Positions 41,260 to 50,411 of a stretch of DNA of 64,000 nucleotides are shown here, piece after piece. Position 1 is the first letter of the stretch; each line of letters starts with the position of its first letter. This DNA is from CAIVVT01 sp963823095. Its GTDB lineage: Bacteria; Acidobacteriota; Terriglobia; Bryobacterales; Bryobacteraceae. Made by a program: the position numbers and the translations under genes. The notes below the pieces were generated by a model. The model was not told the DNA's origin. It did no database searches and saw nothing but the letters and a program-made list of their open reading frames with translations. The stretch is from the NCBI GenBank assembly GCA_963823095.1, contig CAWGKI010000030.1:124001-188000 (forward strand). Reading direction: 5' to 3'.

Positions 41260-42144
41260 TTGAAGCGTCATCCGCAATTTCTGCCCTATCTTGCCCTGCT
41301 CGCCGTCTGTTTCTTCTGGGGGACGACTTACTTAGGCATCCGCATGTCGCTGGAGACATGGCCCCCGATGATGCTCGTCTCCTTGCGCTACATTCTGTCC
41401 GGCAGTCTCATGCTCGCCGGCGCCCTCGTCCTCCGCGTTCCGCTGCCTAGGGGGCGCGAACTGTGGCAGACGGCGATGACGGGTTTGCTGGTGCTCGGCA
41501 TCGGCAACGGCGCGCTCGTTTGGGCCGAAACCTGGGTGCCGAGTGGATTGGCCGCGCTCATCATTACGATGTCGCCGTTTTGGTTCCTCGGCCTCAACGC
41601 CGTCATGCCCCCGCGCGAACATGTACGTCCCGCCACGTGGCTCGGCTTGCTTGTAGGGTTGGGTGGCGCAGCCCTGCTGGTTGGCCCCGGAGCTTTCCAA
41701 GGCGGTCTGCACAGCGGGCTGGTGAAGGGCGTCCTGGCCTTGCAGTTGGGCATGCTTGGCTGGACGTACGGCTCGTTGCTCCAGCGCCGCATGCCCACGC
41801 GGGCTCACCCCATCGTGGGCGGAGCCGTTCAACAGTTAGCGGCGGGTCTCGCCTGCGCTCCCTGGGCGCTCATCGCTGGTGGAGAAATCCACTGGTCGAC
41901 GCGCGGCGTGGGCGCGCTGATTTACCTGGTAATCTTCGGATCGATTGTCGGCTACAGTGCGTTTGTATTTGCAATGGATCGCCTGCCCGTGGCCGTCGTA
42001 TCACTGTATAACTACGTGAATCCGGTAGTTGCCGTCCTGCTCGGCTACCTGGTGTATCGCGAACCCTTCGGCGTGCGCGAGGCAGTCGCCATGCTGGTCA
42101 TTTTTCTGGGCGTGGCGGTAGTCAAGCGGATCGAAAATCACTGA
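41260..42144 (+). CDS. EamA/DMT-family transporter
   Basis: A 294-residue, ten-helix inner-membrane protein made of two EamA repeats: 'LALLAVCFFWGTTYLGIRMS' with 'RYILSGSLMLAG' in the first half, and 'GALIYLVIFGSIVGYSAFVF' with 'YNYVNPVVAVLLGYLVYREP' in the second. It resembles RhaT/YdcZ-like metabolite exporters. TTG 41260 is the first in-frame start, 33 bases from the divergent PfkB-kinase gene. The substrate is unknown. Its stop overlaps the convergent next gene by seven bases. Confidence 0.85.
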   Translation: MKRHPQFLPYLALLAVCFFWGTTYLGIRMSLETWPPMMLVSLRYILSGSLMLAGALVLRVPLPRGRELWQTAMTGLLVLGIGNGALVWAETWVPSGLAALIITMSPFWFLGLNAVMPPREHVRPATWLGLLVGLGGAALLVGPGAFQGGLHSGLVKGVLALQLGMLGWTYGSLLQRRMPTRAHPIVGGAVQQLAAGLACAPWALIAGGEIHWSTRGVGALIYLVIFGSIVGYSAFVFAMDRLPVAVVSLYNYVNPVVAVLLGYLVYREPFGVREAVAMLVIFLGVAVVKRIENH

Positions 42145-42803
42145 TTGCCGCGGCGTCGTCGTGCGAAGGCGTGCAGCAGTCCACCCAGCGAGCTGAAAAC
42201 CGTCAGTTGCACGAAGTTCAACCCGAGGCCGAGCGCCAGTTTGTCCGGATGCTTGGGGAGGTCGAGTAGCTGGGCCACATCCTCGGTGCGAGCGCCGTAC
42301 TTGCCGGAGCTGTCGCGCAGCAACTGGACAAACTCGGGGTTGCCCGCGAGCATCATGAACAGCAGCGTTATGAACACCAGCATGATCAGGAATGTGAAAA
42401 GCCCGGCAATCCAGCCCAACGCCGCGCCGCTTCTGACGTTCACCGGAATTGCGCTGTTACGGCCATACAAATATGACGCGATCCAACCTCCGCCGAAGAG
42501 CACGAACGGGAACAGGATGCCCGAACCGATCGGCGAGAGCAACACGATGAAAACAAGGCTGAAGCAGGCGGCCAGCAAGCAGCTTTTCAGTGCGCTGCGG
42601 TTCCGGAAATCGACGTTTACTTCCGGCTCGACGACGGCTTGTGCGATGACGACGCGGTCCGGCTCAGGTACGGTCGGGGGCGGCGATTCTTCTTGTTCGG
42701 CGGGTTCTTCTTCGGCGATCAGAGGCCGCAGTGGGCGTCCGCAGCGATGGCAGAACAGCGCATCCGGCACCAATCTCGCCCCGCAAGTACAAATCTCTTC
42801 CAC
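42138..42803 (-). CDS. Zinc-ribbon membrane protein, unknown function
   Basis: A 221-residue protein. The N-terminal zinc ribbon 'EEICTCGARLVPDALFCHRCGRPL'-type segment has C-x-C and C-x2-C pairs within residues 5-22. A Pro/Glu-rich linker and then about four membrane helices follow ('ACFSLVFIVLLSPIGSGILF', 'GLFTFLIMLVFITLLFMMLA'). Similar layouts are common in bacterial envelope proteins of unknown role. There is a seven-base 3' overlap with the EamA gene. Confidence 0.7.
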   Translation of the reverse strand: MEEICTCGARLVPDALFCHRCGRPLRPLIAEEEPAEQEESPPPTVPEPDRVVIAQAVVEPEVNVDFRNRSALKSCLLAACFSLVFIVLLSPIGSGILFPFVLFGGGWIASYLYGRNSAIPVNVRSGAALGWIAGLFTFLIMLVFITLLFMMLAGNPEFVQLLRDSSGKYGARTEDVAQLLDLPKHPDKLALGLGLNFVQLTVFSSLGGLLHAFARRRRGNQ

Positions 42804-43017
42804 TTCCCCAGTGTCCCGTTATGAGGAGCAACCTGCAAGCTAACTCTCTCTCAGGCAACCGCCTCGCGGCACTTCCCGCACTGCATCGCGCCAGTATCCA
42901 AGAGAGAGAACCAGATGCTCCGCCGTCGTCTCCGCCGTCGCGCGCGCCGCAAACGCGGCATGAGGAGTAAAGCCCACACGTGTCCCCCGGTTGTACTCGC
43001 GAGAACGGGAAGGGCCC

Positions 43018-43761
43018 CTACTTCCGGACGTTTTTGCCCCATTGGGCGCCGGGCCCAATGGAAAAGCGCACCGTATTGCGGCTGTCCTTTAACAGATCGT
43101 TGAACAGGTGATCGTGGACTAGATCTGCCTGAACTCGCAGGCTGAAGTGCTTGCCGACGTTGAAGTCGAAGCCTCCTCCAAAGCCGTAGAAGACCACCCA
43201 GTCGAGCTTATTGCCCGAAGGCGCCAATTGCTTGACAACCTGGGTGGCGATAGCGTCGGTCGGGTGCGGCGTGGCCACTTCCCGTATTGCGCCAAGGTCC
43301 GGCCGGATGAACAAGGTAACGGCTTTGAAACGCCGGTAGGACAACTGCGGCCCTGCGGCGAAGGTCTGTGTCTGGGAATGAATAGGCACTGTGAGCTTGT
43401 ACGTCGGCGGAATCACGCCGGCCGCCACCAGTTGACCCAGTTGCGCGCCAAGCTGAGTCTGCAGCGCGGTCGTCAGTAGATTGGGCGTCAGAGTCGTGTC
43501 CCCGGTACCGACGCTGTAATCGAAGCCCAGCGAGTACCAGGTGGTGGGCCGCACGCCGATTTGCATGTGGAATCCAGGTTCCGCCAAGCTGATGTGCGGG
43601 CTGTTGAGATACATGTAGCCCGCGTATACGTCATATCGCCCGACGTAGCTCTGCTGGCCAAAGACCTGCGAGCCGGTCAAGAGAAAGACCGCAACGAGAA
43701 ATGGGCGAAGGAAGCGGGACAGGCCGCTAGCAACGTGGCTGGTTGGTGGTGTGGTTTGCAT
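43018..43761 (-). CDS. Outer-membrane beta-barrel protein (OmpA/OmpW-like)
   Basis: A 247-residue protein with a signal peptide ('LRPFLVAVFLLTGSQVFG') followed by alternating-hydrophobicity strands typical of a small eight-stranded barrel: 'RYDVYAGYMYLNSP', 'YSLGFDYSVGTGD', 'TFAAGPQLSYRRF', 'VVFYGFGGGFDFNVGKHF' and 'VRFSIGPGAQWG'. It ends with a short basic tail rather than a C-terminal Phe. No peptidoglycan-binding domain is present. The role is probably structural or small-solute passage. Confidence 0.75.
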   Translation of the reverse strand: MQTTPPTSHVASGLSRFLRPFLVAVFLLTGSQVFGQQSYVGRYDVYAGYMYLNSPHISLAEPGFHMQIGVRPTTWYSLGFDYSVGTGDTTLTPNLLTTALQTQLGAQLGQLVAAGVIPPTYKLTVPIHSQTQTFAAGPQLSYRRFKAVTLFIRPDLGAIREVATPHPTDAIATQVVKQLAPSGNKLDWVVFYGFGGGFDFNVGKHFSLRVQADLVHDHLFNDLLKDSRNTVRFSIGPGAQWGKNVRK

Positions 43762-44048
43762 GGACTTCTTTGAGCAGTATAGTCAGATCCACCCAAATAG
43801 GCCATAAAACGTCGAATTATGGGCACGCGTATCGCCTGCAAATCTTCGAAGTACAGCAATTCTGTTAACCACTAAACAGTAGCTCATCGAATCCTGGACC
43901 GTTGGCGGTGGGGGCGGCAATCCTCTTAGCACTTCCGGGCCCTTCTCCTCGCACTCCGAGGTCCGCCCCGCATTATGATAGGGATTCTCCAGCCTGCCGC
44001 CGGACTTCATTGATGTCCGCCGCGCGATCTTACCTGGACCGGATTGTT

Positions 44049-45626
44049 ATGAACTCAAAGCTCTTCTGCTTGATTCCCTGTTGCCTCGCCATGGCCGGAG
44101 CTCTCTTGGCGCAGCCCGCGCCCGGGTCCGTTCGCGTCGTTAGCGCCGATTTCGACCGGGTCCGCGGGCCGCACAGCAAGGTCTTCAAGGAGTGCATTGG
44201 GGCGGGCCGCGCGAACGAAGGCTTGCGTGCCGACTGGCAGCAACAACTCGCCCTCGTTCAGAGAGAGATCGGCTTTCGCTACATCCGCATGCACGGCCTG
44301 CTGCACGACGACATGGGGGTATACAAAGAGGACGCCAAGGGCAATCCGATCTACAACTGGCAGTACATCGACAAGCTCTACGATTACCTGTTGAGCATCG
44401 GGCTGAAGCCCTTTGTCGAACTCGCCTTCATGCCGCGCGACCTGGCCAGCGGCGACAAGACGATCTTCTGGTGGCGCGGCAACATCACGCCGCCCAAGTC
44501 CTACGAGAAATGGTCGGCGCTGATTGCGAATCTCGTGCGCCACTTCCGCGAACGCTACGGCGACGAAGAAGTCAAAGCCTGGTACTTCGAGGTGTGGAAC
44601 GAGCCCGACATCCCGCCCTTCTGGAGCGCCGATCTGGCCGAATATCTGAAGCTGTACAAGGCCTCGGCGGAGGCGGTCAAGAGCGTATCGAAGGAGTATC
44701 GCGTGGGCGGTCCGGCCTCAGCGTCTCCCTACAAGTTCGAAGAAGAACTGGTGAAGTACTGCGTGAGCAACAAGGTGCCCATCGACTTCGTGGCCACGCA
44801 TGCGTATGGCGTGAAAGAAGGCTTTTTCGACGAGACGGGCAACAAGGGCACGGTGCTCGACAGCGACCGCTCGGCGGTGCGCTCGCGCATGATCCACTCG
44901 CGCGAACTCATTCGCAAGTCGCCGCTGCCAAAGCTGGAGCTGCACTTTACGGAGTGGAGTTCGGCCTACACCCCGACCGACTATGTTCACGACCAGTACC
45001 ACCAGGCGGCGTTCATCCTGGACAAGATCAAGGGTGCGCAGGAGTCCGTCGATTCGCTCTCTTACTGGGTCTTCACCGACATCTTTGAAGAAAACGGCCC
45101 ACGTATGACGCCTTTTCATGGTGGTTTCGGCCTGCTGAACTACCAGGGAATCCGCAAGCCGGCTTACTTCGCGTATGAGTTCCTCAACCGTCTCGGTCCC
45201 ACGGAATTGGTGAACGCCGACGATTCTTCCTGGGTCTGCAAGAACTCAGACGGCGACGTGCAGGTGCTGCTGTGGGACTTCACGCCGATCGCACCACCCG
45301 ACGGCGTGAACGATCAGGTCTTCTACAAGAAAGAGCAACCGGCCAAACCGAAGGGCACCGTGCGGATGGAACTTGCCAACCTGCCCGCGGCCAGTTATGC
45401 CGTGCAAGTGTTCCAGACTGGCTACCGCGTAAACGACGCCTACACGCGTTATCTCGATCTCGGTGCGCCCAGCCAACTGACGCGCCAACAAGTGGAAGCG
45501 ATCCAGCAGGGCTCGGCCGGAGCGCCGGTCCACGAGGAAGTGCTGACCCACGCGGGCGGGACCTTTGCCAAGGAGTTCCCGCTACGAGAGAACGACGTCG
45601 TTCTGATCGTGTTCAAGCGGCTCTGA
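44049..45626 (+). CDS. Secreted GH39-like glycoside hydrolase (beta-xylosidase type)
   Basis: A 525-residue exported enzyme. ATG 44049 gives the signal peptide 'LIPCCLAMAGALLAQ'; a longer frame to 43902 lacks support. The (beta/alpha)8 barrel shows the clan GH-A catalytic pair: acid/base Glu185 in 'YFEVWNEPDIPPFW' and nucleophile Glu302 in 'LELHFTEWSS'. 'IGFRYIRMHGLLHDDMGVYK' is the GH39-type opening. A beta-sandwich follows at the C-terminus. The likely substrates are beta-xylosides or other plant-derived glycosides. The Tat-exported protein gene downstream may be co-transcribed. Confidence 0.85.
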   Translation: MNSKLFCLIPCCLAMAGALLAQPAPGSVRVVSADFDRVRGPHSKVFKECIGAGRANEGLRADWQQQLALVQREIGFRYIRMHGLLHDDMGVYKEDAKGNPIYNWQYIDKLYDYLLSIGLKPFVELAFMPRDLASGDKTIFWWRGNITPPKSYEKWSALIANLVRHFRERYGDEEVKAWYFEVWNEPDIPPFWSADLAEYLKLYKASAEAVKSVSKEYRVGGPASASPYKFEEELVKYCVSNKVPIDFVATHAYGVKEGFFDETGNKGTVLDSDRSAVRSRMIHSRELIRKSPLPKLELHFTEWSSAYTPTDYVHDQYHQAAFILDKIKGAQESVDSLSYWVFTDIFEENGPRMTPFHGGFGLLNYQGIRKPAYFAYEFLNRLGPTELVNADDSSWVCKNSDGDVQVLLWDFTPIAPPDGVNDQVFYKKEQPAKPKGTVRMELANLPAASYAVQVFQTGYRVNDAYTRYLDLGAPSQLTRQQVEAIQQGSAGAPVHEEVLTHAGGTFAKEFPLRENDVVLIVFKRL

Positions 45627-45830
45627 GGGTCTGCGAGGGTCCAGCCTCATGCAGAATAACGACTATTCCTGGCGCTCGACGCTGCCGAGTGTGGGGCAGC
45701 TCGGTAAGCCTTGGCCGATTGTCAATCGGCTTAGTTCGTCTTCCCGGCAAAACAGCGACACGACAAGACAGCGGCAGACGCGGGAATTGGCCCCATGCGC
45801 CTCAACGGGCAATGTGATAGAACCTTCTCC

Positions 45831-46838
45831 ATGCACGATGACGACGGCCCACGGATCAACGGCATGGTCGAGCGCGACCCGCTCGACGACCACAGCCTGC
45901 AGCGCCGCGACTTTTTCAAGGGCGCGGGCACTCTTGCCGGCTTCATTGGAGCGGCCGGCCTGGCTCACGCGCAGCCACCAGCCGCGGCTGACCAGGTACC
46001 CGCGGCAGCGCCAGGCTCTCTGCTTCCCTTGGTTCCTTTCGGCAAGCACAAGCTCACTCGCCTTGTCGCCGGCGCTAACCCCATCTACGGCTACTCCCAC
46101 TTCAACTACGTCTACTCGGCCCACATGGCCGATTACCACACCACTCCGCGCGTGCTCTCGTTCCTGCGCGAACTCGAGCGCGCCGGCCTGAACACCTGGC
46201 AGGCGAGTTGGAGCGAGCGACTCGAGACGGACTGGCTGCGCTACAAGGAGGAGGGCGGCAAGCTGCAGCTCCTCATGCTTTCGCGTCCCGGATTTAACGA
46301 TGAGCCGCAGATTCTGAAGCGCGCCATGAAACTCCAGCCCATGGGCATCGCGCAGCACGGCTGGACCGGCAACAAGTACTGGGATGCCGGCCACTTCGAT
46401 AAATCGCTCGACTATCTCAAGCTCATCCGCGACACAGGAGCGATGGTCGGCCTCTCCTGCCACAATCCGCTCGAAGTCGAGTACGCGGAGGAGCACGGCT
46501 GGGACGTGGACTATTACATGACCAGCCTCTACTACATGATTCGCCCGCGTGCCGAGTTCGAAAAACTCCTCGGCGGACAACTGCCGCTGGGTGAGGTCTA
46601 TCTGCCCGCCGATCCGCCGCGCATGCTGGAGACCATTCGCAAAGCGAAAAAGCCTTGCCTCGCCTATAAGATCCTGGCGGCGGGCCGCACCGTCGATTCG
46701 CCGCAGCAGGTCAAGGAGCGTATGACCGCGGCCTTTCAGGGAGTCAAGCCGGGCGATGCCATGATCATCGGGCTTTACCAACGATTCAACGACCAGATCG
46801 GCCAGACCGCGCAGTTCGTCCGCGAAATCCTCGCTTAA
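45831..46838 (+). CDS. Tat-exported TIM-barrel-like protein, unknown function
   Basis: A ~335-residue protein with a twin-arginine signal 'LQRRDFFKGAGTLAGFIGAA' ending 'GLAHAQ', implying export in folded, perhaps cofactor-bound form. The mature part looks like a TIM barrel: 'TRLVAGANPIYGYSHFNYVY', 'LRELERAGLNTWQASWSERL', 'DTGAMVGLSCHNPLEVEYAE' and 'KPCLAYKILAAGRTVDSPQQ'. No catalytic signature is known to me. The start is uncertain: ATG 45831 is preferred, with 45795 and 45864 as alternatives. It follows the GH39-like gene by ~200 bases on the same strand, suggesting a shared carbohydrate role. Confidence 0.6.
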   Translation: MHDDDGPRINGMVERDPLDDHSLQRRDFFKGAGTLAGFIGAAGLAHAQPPAAADQVPAAAPGSLLPLVPFGKHKLTRLVAGANPIYGYSHFNYVYSAHMADYHTTPRVLSFLRELERAGLNTWQASWSERLETDWLRYKEEGGKLQLLMLSRPGFNDEPQILKRAMKLQPMGIAQHGWTGNKYWDAGHFDKSLDYLKLIRDTGAMVGLSCHNPLEVEYAEEHGWDVDYYMTSLYYMIRPRAEFEKLLGGQLPLGEVYLPADPPRMLETIRKAKKPCLAYKILAAGRTVDSPQQVKERMTAAFQGVKPGDAMIIGLYQRFNDQIGQTAQFVREILA

Positions 46839-47338
46839 ATCATGCGTGTCATTTGGGTAAGGCTGCGCTCGCCGGTAAGGCTGCGCAGGGTATTGCCTGC
46901 TTACTCGCTTGAGGAGCGGGTGGCCCGAATGCGGGGTGCGGAAGTTCGTCCCCATCCTTAATTGACGGGTGATTAATGCGGAATTGGCTACTTCGCAGGA
47001 AGTCGCTCCGCCATTCCCGAGGAGGCCGCTGCAACCTTCCCGGGTAGTTGAGCATCGAATTCAGACGTTGAACGATGTTCATGGCGGCCAAGAACCGCAA
47101 CGGGAACAGGGCTGGGTCGATCCGGATCGGGGCTGCAATTCCGATGTGATCGGCGGCGATCGGGATCCTTGACACGCTAATCGATGCCGGCTTGGAACGA
47201 GCAATGTCTCTGAAATGGCTGGACTTGTCCCGCTCCTCCAGATCCGCAGGGGTCTGAAACTCCAAACATTGGCCAAAACTATCTCCAACGATGCTTGGCA
47301 AGTTGGCGTCGCCTGCGGGATTGCACAGGGAGGCGCGA
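46839..47338. other. Intergenic stretch, possibly decayed gene
   Basis: About 500 bases before egtB. It contains two close copies of GGTAAGGCTGCGC (46856 and 46874) and a 170-codon open frame on the minus strand (46849-47361) that runs into egtB and resembles no family I know. It should also hold the promoter of the egtB operon. I do not call a gene. Confidence 0.4.
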
Positions 47339-48664
47339 ATGTTGGTTGACACAGAAATCAAGACTTACAGCACGCTGCTTGAGCGAGTGGCCCGCGCCCG
47401 CGCCGAGACAGACCTACTGTTTGAATTGGTGAAGCCGGGATATCTATATGAACGCCCAATAGCCGAACGGCACCGCATCGTCTTCTACCTCGGACACGTA
47501 GAAGCATTCGATTGGAACCTTTTGCAGCCTCGGATTACTGGCATCAAGCCCTTCGACACATCACTCGATCGTCTGTTCGCCTTCGGCATCGATCCAGTCG
47601 GAGCCGCACTTCCTTCCGACCGTCCCGCGGACTGGCCCAGCGAATCGACTATCTCCGAGTACAACCGCCGGGTTCGGAGCACGCTCGATATTGCGCTCGC
47701 CCAGAGTGGTTCACACGACTGGCCCGGTGACGAGGGTTCGGAAGTATTGCTGAATGTCGCCATCGAACATCGCCTAATGCACGCCGAGACGTTGGCCTAC
47801 ATGCTGCATCAGCTACCCTTGGACAGAAAGCTTAGCGTCAGGCAGGCGCCTCCGCCGATTCAGCCTCGCGCAAAGCAAGAGGCAATTCACATCCCCAGTG
47901 GACAAGCGACACTCGGCCTTTCGCGATCGGCGGCGGGTACGTTTGGGTGGGACAACGAATTCCAGCGTCACGTTCTGGACGTGCCTGAGTTCACGATCGA
48001 TAGATGCAAAGTAACCAACGGCCAGTTCCTGGAGTTCGTGCAGGCGGGAGGTTACAACAGCCGCGAGCTTTGGTCGGATGCCGGATGGCGTTGGAAGGCG
48101 GAACGCGGGATAGAGCACCCATCGTTCTGGAGCTGCGACGCCGGGCAATGGCAGTATCGCGCGATGTTCGAACGGATCCCGCTGCCGCTCGATTGGCCGG
48201 TCTACGTAAGCCACGCCGAGGCGAGCGCGTATTCGGCCTGGATCGGCAAGCGTTTACCTACGGAGGCAGAGTGGCATCGAGCAGCGTACGGTGAAGCGTC
48301 CGGCGCGGAGCGCACATATCCGTGGGGCGAGCAGGCTCCTGCCCCCGATCACGGGTACTTGGACATGCACAGGTGGGATCCCGTTGGCGTAAACGCCTGC
48401 CCGGAAGGCAGGTCCAGTTTCGGCATCGAGGGGCTGCTTTGCAACGGCTGGGAATGGACCTCAAGCCTGTTTGAGCCGTTCCCGGGATTCCAAGCTCTGT
48501 CGTGCTATCCCGGTTACTCCGCGAACTTCTTCGATGGTCAACACTATGTGCTGAAAGGAGGGTCTCCGCGCACGGAACGGTGCATGCTGCGGCGCTCATT
48601 CCGGAATTGGTTTCAGCCCCATTACCAATACGTCTACGCAGGATTCCGGTGTGCCGGAAAATGA
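47339..48664 (+). CDS. egtB: Ergothioneine biosynthesis sulfoxide synthase EgtB
   Basis: A 441-residue non-haem iron enzyme that couples hercynine with a thiol donor (gamma-glutamylcysteine or cysteine) using oxygen. The N-terminal DinB-like domain carries the iron ligands His53 ('FYLGHVEAFDW') and His144/His148 ('EHRLMHAETL'). The C-terminal FGE-sulfatase domain is complete ('GWDNEFQRHVLDVPEFTIDR', 'GKRLPTEAEWHRAAYGEA', 'NGWEWTSSLFEPFPGF', and the C-terminal 'FRCAGK'). ATG 47339 sits six bases after GGAGG; an upstream in-frame ATG at 47291 lacks one. egtD follows by 33 bases. egtA, egtC and egtE are absent, so the thiol donor is undecided. Confidence 0.92.
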   Translation: MLVDTEIKTYSTLLERVARARAETDLLFELVKPGYLYERPIAERHRIVFYLGHVEAFDWNLLQPRITGIKPFDTSLDRLFAFGIDPVGAALPSDRPADWPSESTISEYNRRVRSTLDIALAQSGSHDWPGDEGSEVLLNVAIEHRLMHAETLAYMLHQLPLDRKLSVRQAPPPIQPRAKQEAIHIPSGQATLGLSRSAAGTFGWDNEFQRHVLDVPEFTIDRCKVTNGQFLEFVQAGGYNSRELWSDAGWRWKAERGIEHPSFWSCDAGQWQYRAMFERIPLPLDWPVYVSHAEASAYSAWIGKRLPTEAEWHRAAYGEASGAERTYPWGEQAPAPDHGYLDMHRWDPVGVNACPEGRSSFGIEGLLCNGWEWTSSLFEPFPGFQALSCYPGYSANFFDGQHYVLKGGSPRTERCMLRRSFRNWFQPHYQYVYAGFRCAGK

Positions 48665-48697
48665 CCAGAGATCGAGCTGGCGAAGGAGGGCTACGAC

Positions 48698-49672
48698 ATG
48701 CGAATGAATGCGGTTGCCATTGAGCCCATCAGCGATTTTGCCGCGGATGTTCGCGCCGGTCTGACCAAGCCGGGTCAAAAGGAATTGCCATCCAAATACC
48801 TTTACGATGCTCTCGGCTCGAAGCTCTTCGAGGCAATTTGTGAGTTGCCCGAATACGGTCTGACGCGAGCCGACCAACGGCTGCTGCGTGAGCACGCGCA
48901 AGAAATCGCGAGTCGAATTGCAGCCGAGGTAGTAGTGTGCGAACTGGGCAGCGGCAGCGGGCAGAAGACGCGCTGGATACTGGAAGCCCTGGCTCGCCGG
49001 AGGCACGTCAACTATTTTCCCATTGAAATCTCACCAGTGGCCCTTGCCGTGTGCAGGCGTGAACTCTCGGACATCGACTCCGTGGGAATTGTCGGCCTCG
49101 AAGCTGAATACCTCGACGGACTGCTTGAGGTGGCCGAGCAACGAAAGGATGGTCAACGGCTGCTGGTGTTGTTTCTAGGCAGCACGATCGGGAATTTCAG
49201 TCCTCCTGCCGACGTCGAATTCATGCGAGATATTCGCCGGATCCTCCGTTCCGGCGACAGACTCCTCTTAGGCACGGACCTGGAAAAGTCGCGCAGCCAA
49301 TTGATGCAGGCCTATGACGATCCGTTGGGAATCACGGCTGCTTTCAACCTCAATTTACTCGCGCGCATGAATAGAGAATTGAATGCCAGGTTCGTCCTCG
49401 GAGATTTCGAGCATCATGCCCTTTTCAACTCTGAGACCAACAGCGTCGAGATGCACATCCGGTCGCTGAGAAGGCAGACTGTCGCTGTCCCCAAGGCCTG
49501 CCTGTACGCCGAGTTCGAATCGGGCGAGACGATTTGGACGGAGAACTGCCACAAGTATTCGCTCGAACAAGTGAGGCAAAAAGCCCAGGCGGCGGGATTC
49601 GAAATTGAAGCGCAGTGGATCGATTACGAGTGGCCCTTTGCCGAGAGTCTGTTGGCTGTGAATGAGGAGTAA
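48698..49672 (+). CDS. egtD: L-histidine N-alpha-methyltransferase EgtD
   Basis: A 324-residue SAM-dependent enzyme that trimethylates histidine to hercynine, the first step of ergothioneine synthesis. The family N-terminus 'KELPSKYLYDALGSKLFEAI' with 'LPEYGLTRADQRLL', the SAM loop 'VCELGSGSGQKTRWILEAL' (82-88) and 'LVLFLGSTIGNFSP' are intact, and 'ETIWTENCHKYSLEQV' near the end belongs to the histidine-binding part. ATG 48698 follows GGAGGG. Its stop overlaps the ribosome site of the next gene, so the ABC transporter genes are in the same transcription unit. Confidence 0.93.
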   Translation: MRMNAVAIEPISDFAADVRAGLTKPGQKELPSKYLYDALGSKLFEAICELPEYGLTRADQRLLREHAQEIASRIAAEVVVCELGSGSGQKTRWILEALARRRHVNYFPIEISPVALAVCRRELSDIDSVGIVGLEAEYLDGLLEVAEQRKDGQRLLVLFLGSTIGNFSPPADVEFMRDIRRILRSGDRLLLGTDLEKSRSQLMQAYDDPLGITAAFNLNLLARMNRELNARFVLGDFEHHALFNSETNSVEMHIRSLRRQTVAVPKACLYAEFESGETIWTENCHKYSLEQVRQKAQAAGFEIEAQWIDYEWPFAESLLAVNEE

Positions 49673-49681
49673 CTCTCTGTC

Positions 49682-50404
49682 ATGCCACTGGTCGAATTTC
49701 GAGAAGTTGCCTTTCAAGTCGACGGTAGACAGATCCTATCCGAACTCAGCTTTGCGATAGAGACGGGGGAAACGCTTGTGCTGCTAGGCCGCAGCGGATC
49801 TGGTAAGAGCACGGCGCTGAAGCTAACCAATGGGATGCTGTTCCCAACCTGCGGTGAGGTTCTGGTGGACGGACGGTCTACGCGAGTCTGGGATCCGATC
49901 GCTCTCAAGCGCCGAATCGGTTATGTGATCCAGGAAATTGGCCTGTTCCCGCACTTTACGGTTGCGCGAAACGTCGGATTGGTTCCCCGTTTGGAAGGCT
50001 GGGACGAACCCGAAGTCGAGCGGCGAGTCGATCTACTGCTGGCTCGCGTGGGATTGCCGCCGGTCGAGTTCCGAACGCGTTACCCAAGAGAACTCTCCGG
50101 AGGGCAGCGGCAGAGGGTCGGAGTGGCGCGGGCGCTTGCCGCCGATCCCCCGCTGCTGCTATTCGACGAGCCATTTGGCGCCCTGGATCCGGTAACGCGA
50201 TTCGAACTCCAGCAGCAGTTCCTTGACTGGCACAAGGACTTCCACAAGACGTCGATCTTCGTTACACACGATATCCGCGAAGCGCTTCGACTCGGCAACC
50301 GTATCGCCCTCCTGGTCGATGGCCGCCTGGAGTTGTTGACGACGGCCGCGGAGTTTCCAAACGCTGAGACAAGCGACGCTCGCGCTTTCCTGGCTTGTCT
50401 TTGA
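49682..50404 (+). CDS. OpuC-type ABC transporter ATPase (betaine/ergothioneine class)
   Basis: A 240-residue ABC ATPase with Walker A 'LLGRSGSGKSTALKLTNGML' (36-44), signature 'PRELSGGQRQRVGVARALAA', Walker B 'PLLLFDEPFGALDPVTRFEL' and 'TSIFVTHDIREALRLGNRIA'. It is of the OpuAA/OpuCA/ProV type that powers import of quaternary ammonium compounds, but lacks the C-terminal CBS domains of longer members. The ribosome site GAGGAG is made by the end of egtD. Because ergothioneine and hercynine are betaines, an EgtV-like role is plausible; this rests on gene context. Confidence 0.85.
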   Translation: MPLVEFREVAFQVDGRQILSELSFAIETGETLVLLGRSGSGKSTALKLTNGMLFPTCGEVLVDGRSTRVWDPIALKRRIGYVIQEIGLFPHFTVARNVGLVPRLEGWDEPEVERRVDLLLARVGLPPVEFRTRYPRELSGGQRQRVGVARALAADPPLLLFDEPFGALDPVTRFELQQQFLDWHKDFHKTSIFVTHDIREALRLGNRIALLVDGRLELLTTAAEFPNAETSDARAFLACL

Positions 50405-50411
50405 ACTTTTC

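Noticed and set aside
45663..46955. 430-codon open frame on the minus strand
   Set aside because: Antisense to the Tat-exported protein, whose twin-arginine signal and barrel-like sequence are convincing in the plus direction.
46849..47361. 170-codon minus-strand frame before egtB
   Set aside because: It runs into the egtB start and overlaps its ribosome site, and its residues match no family I know.
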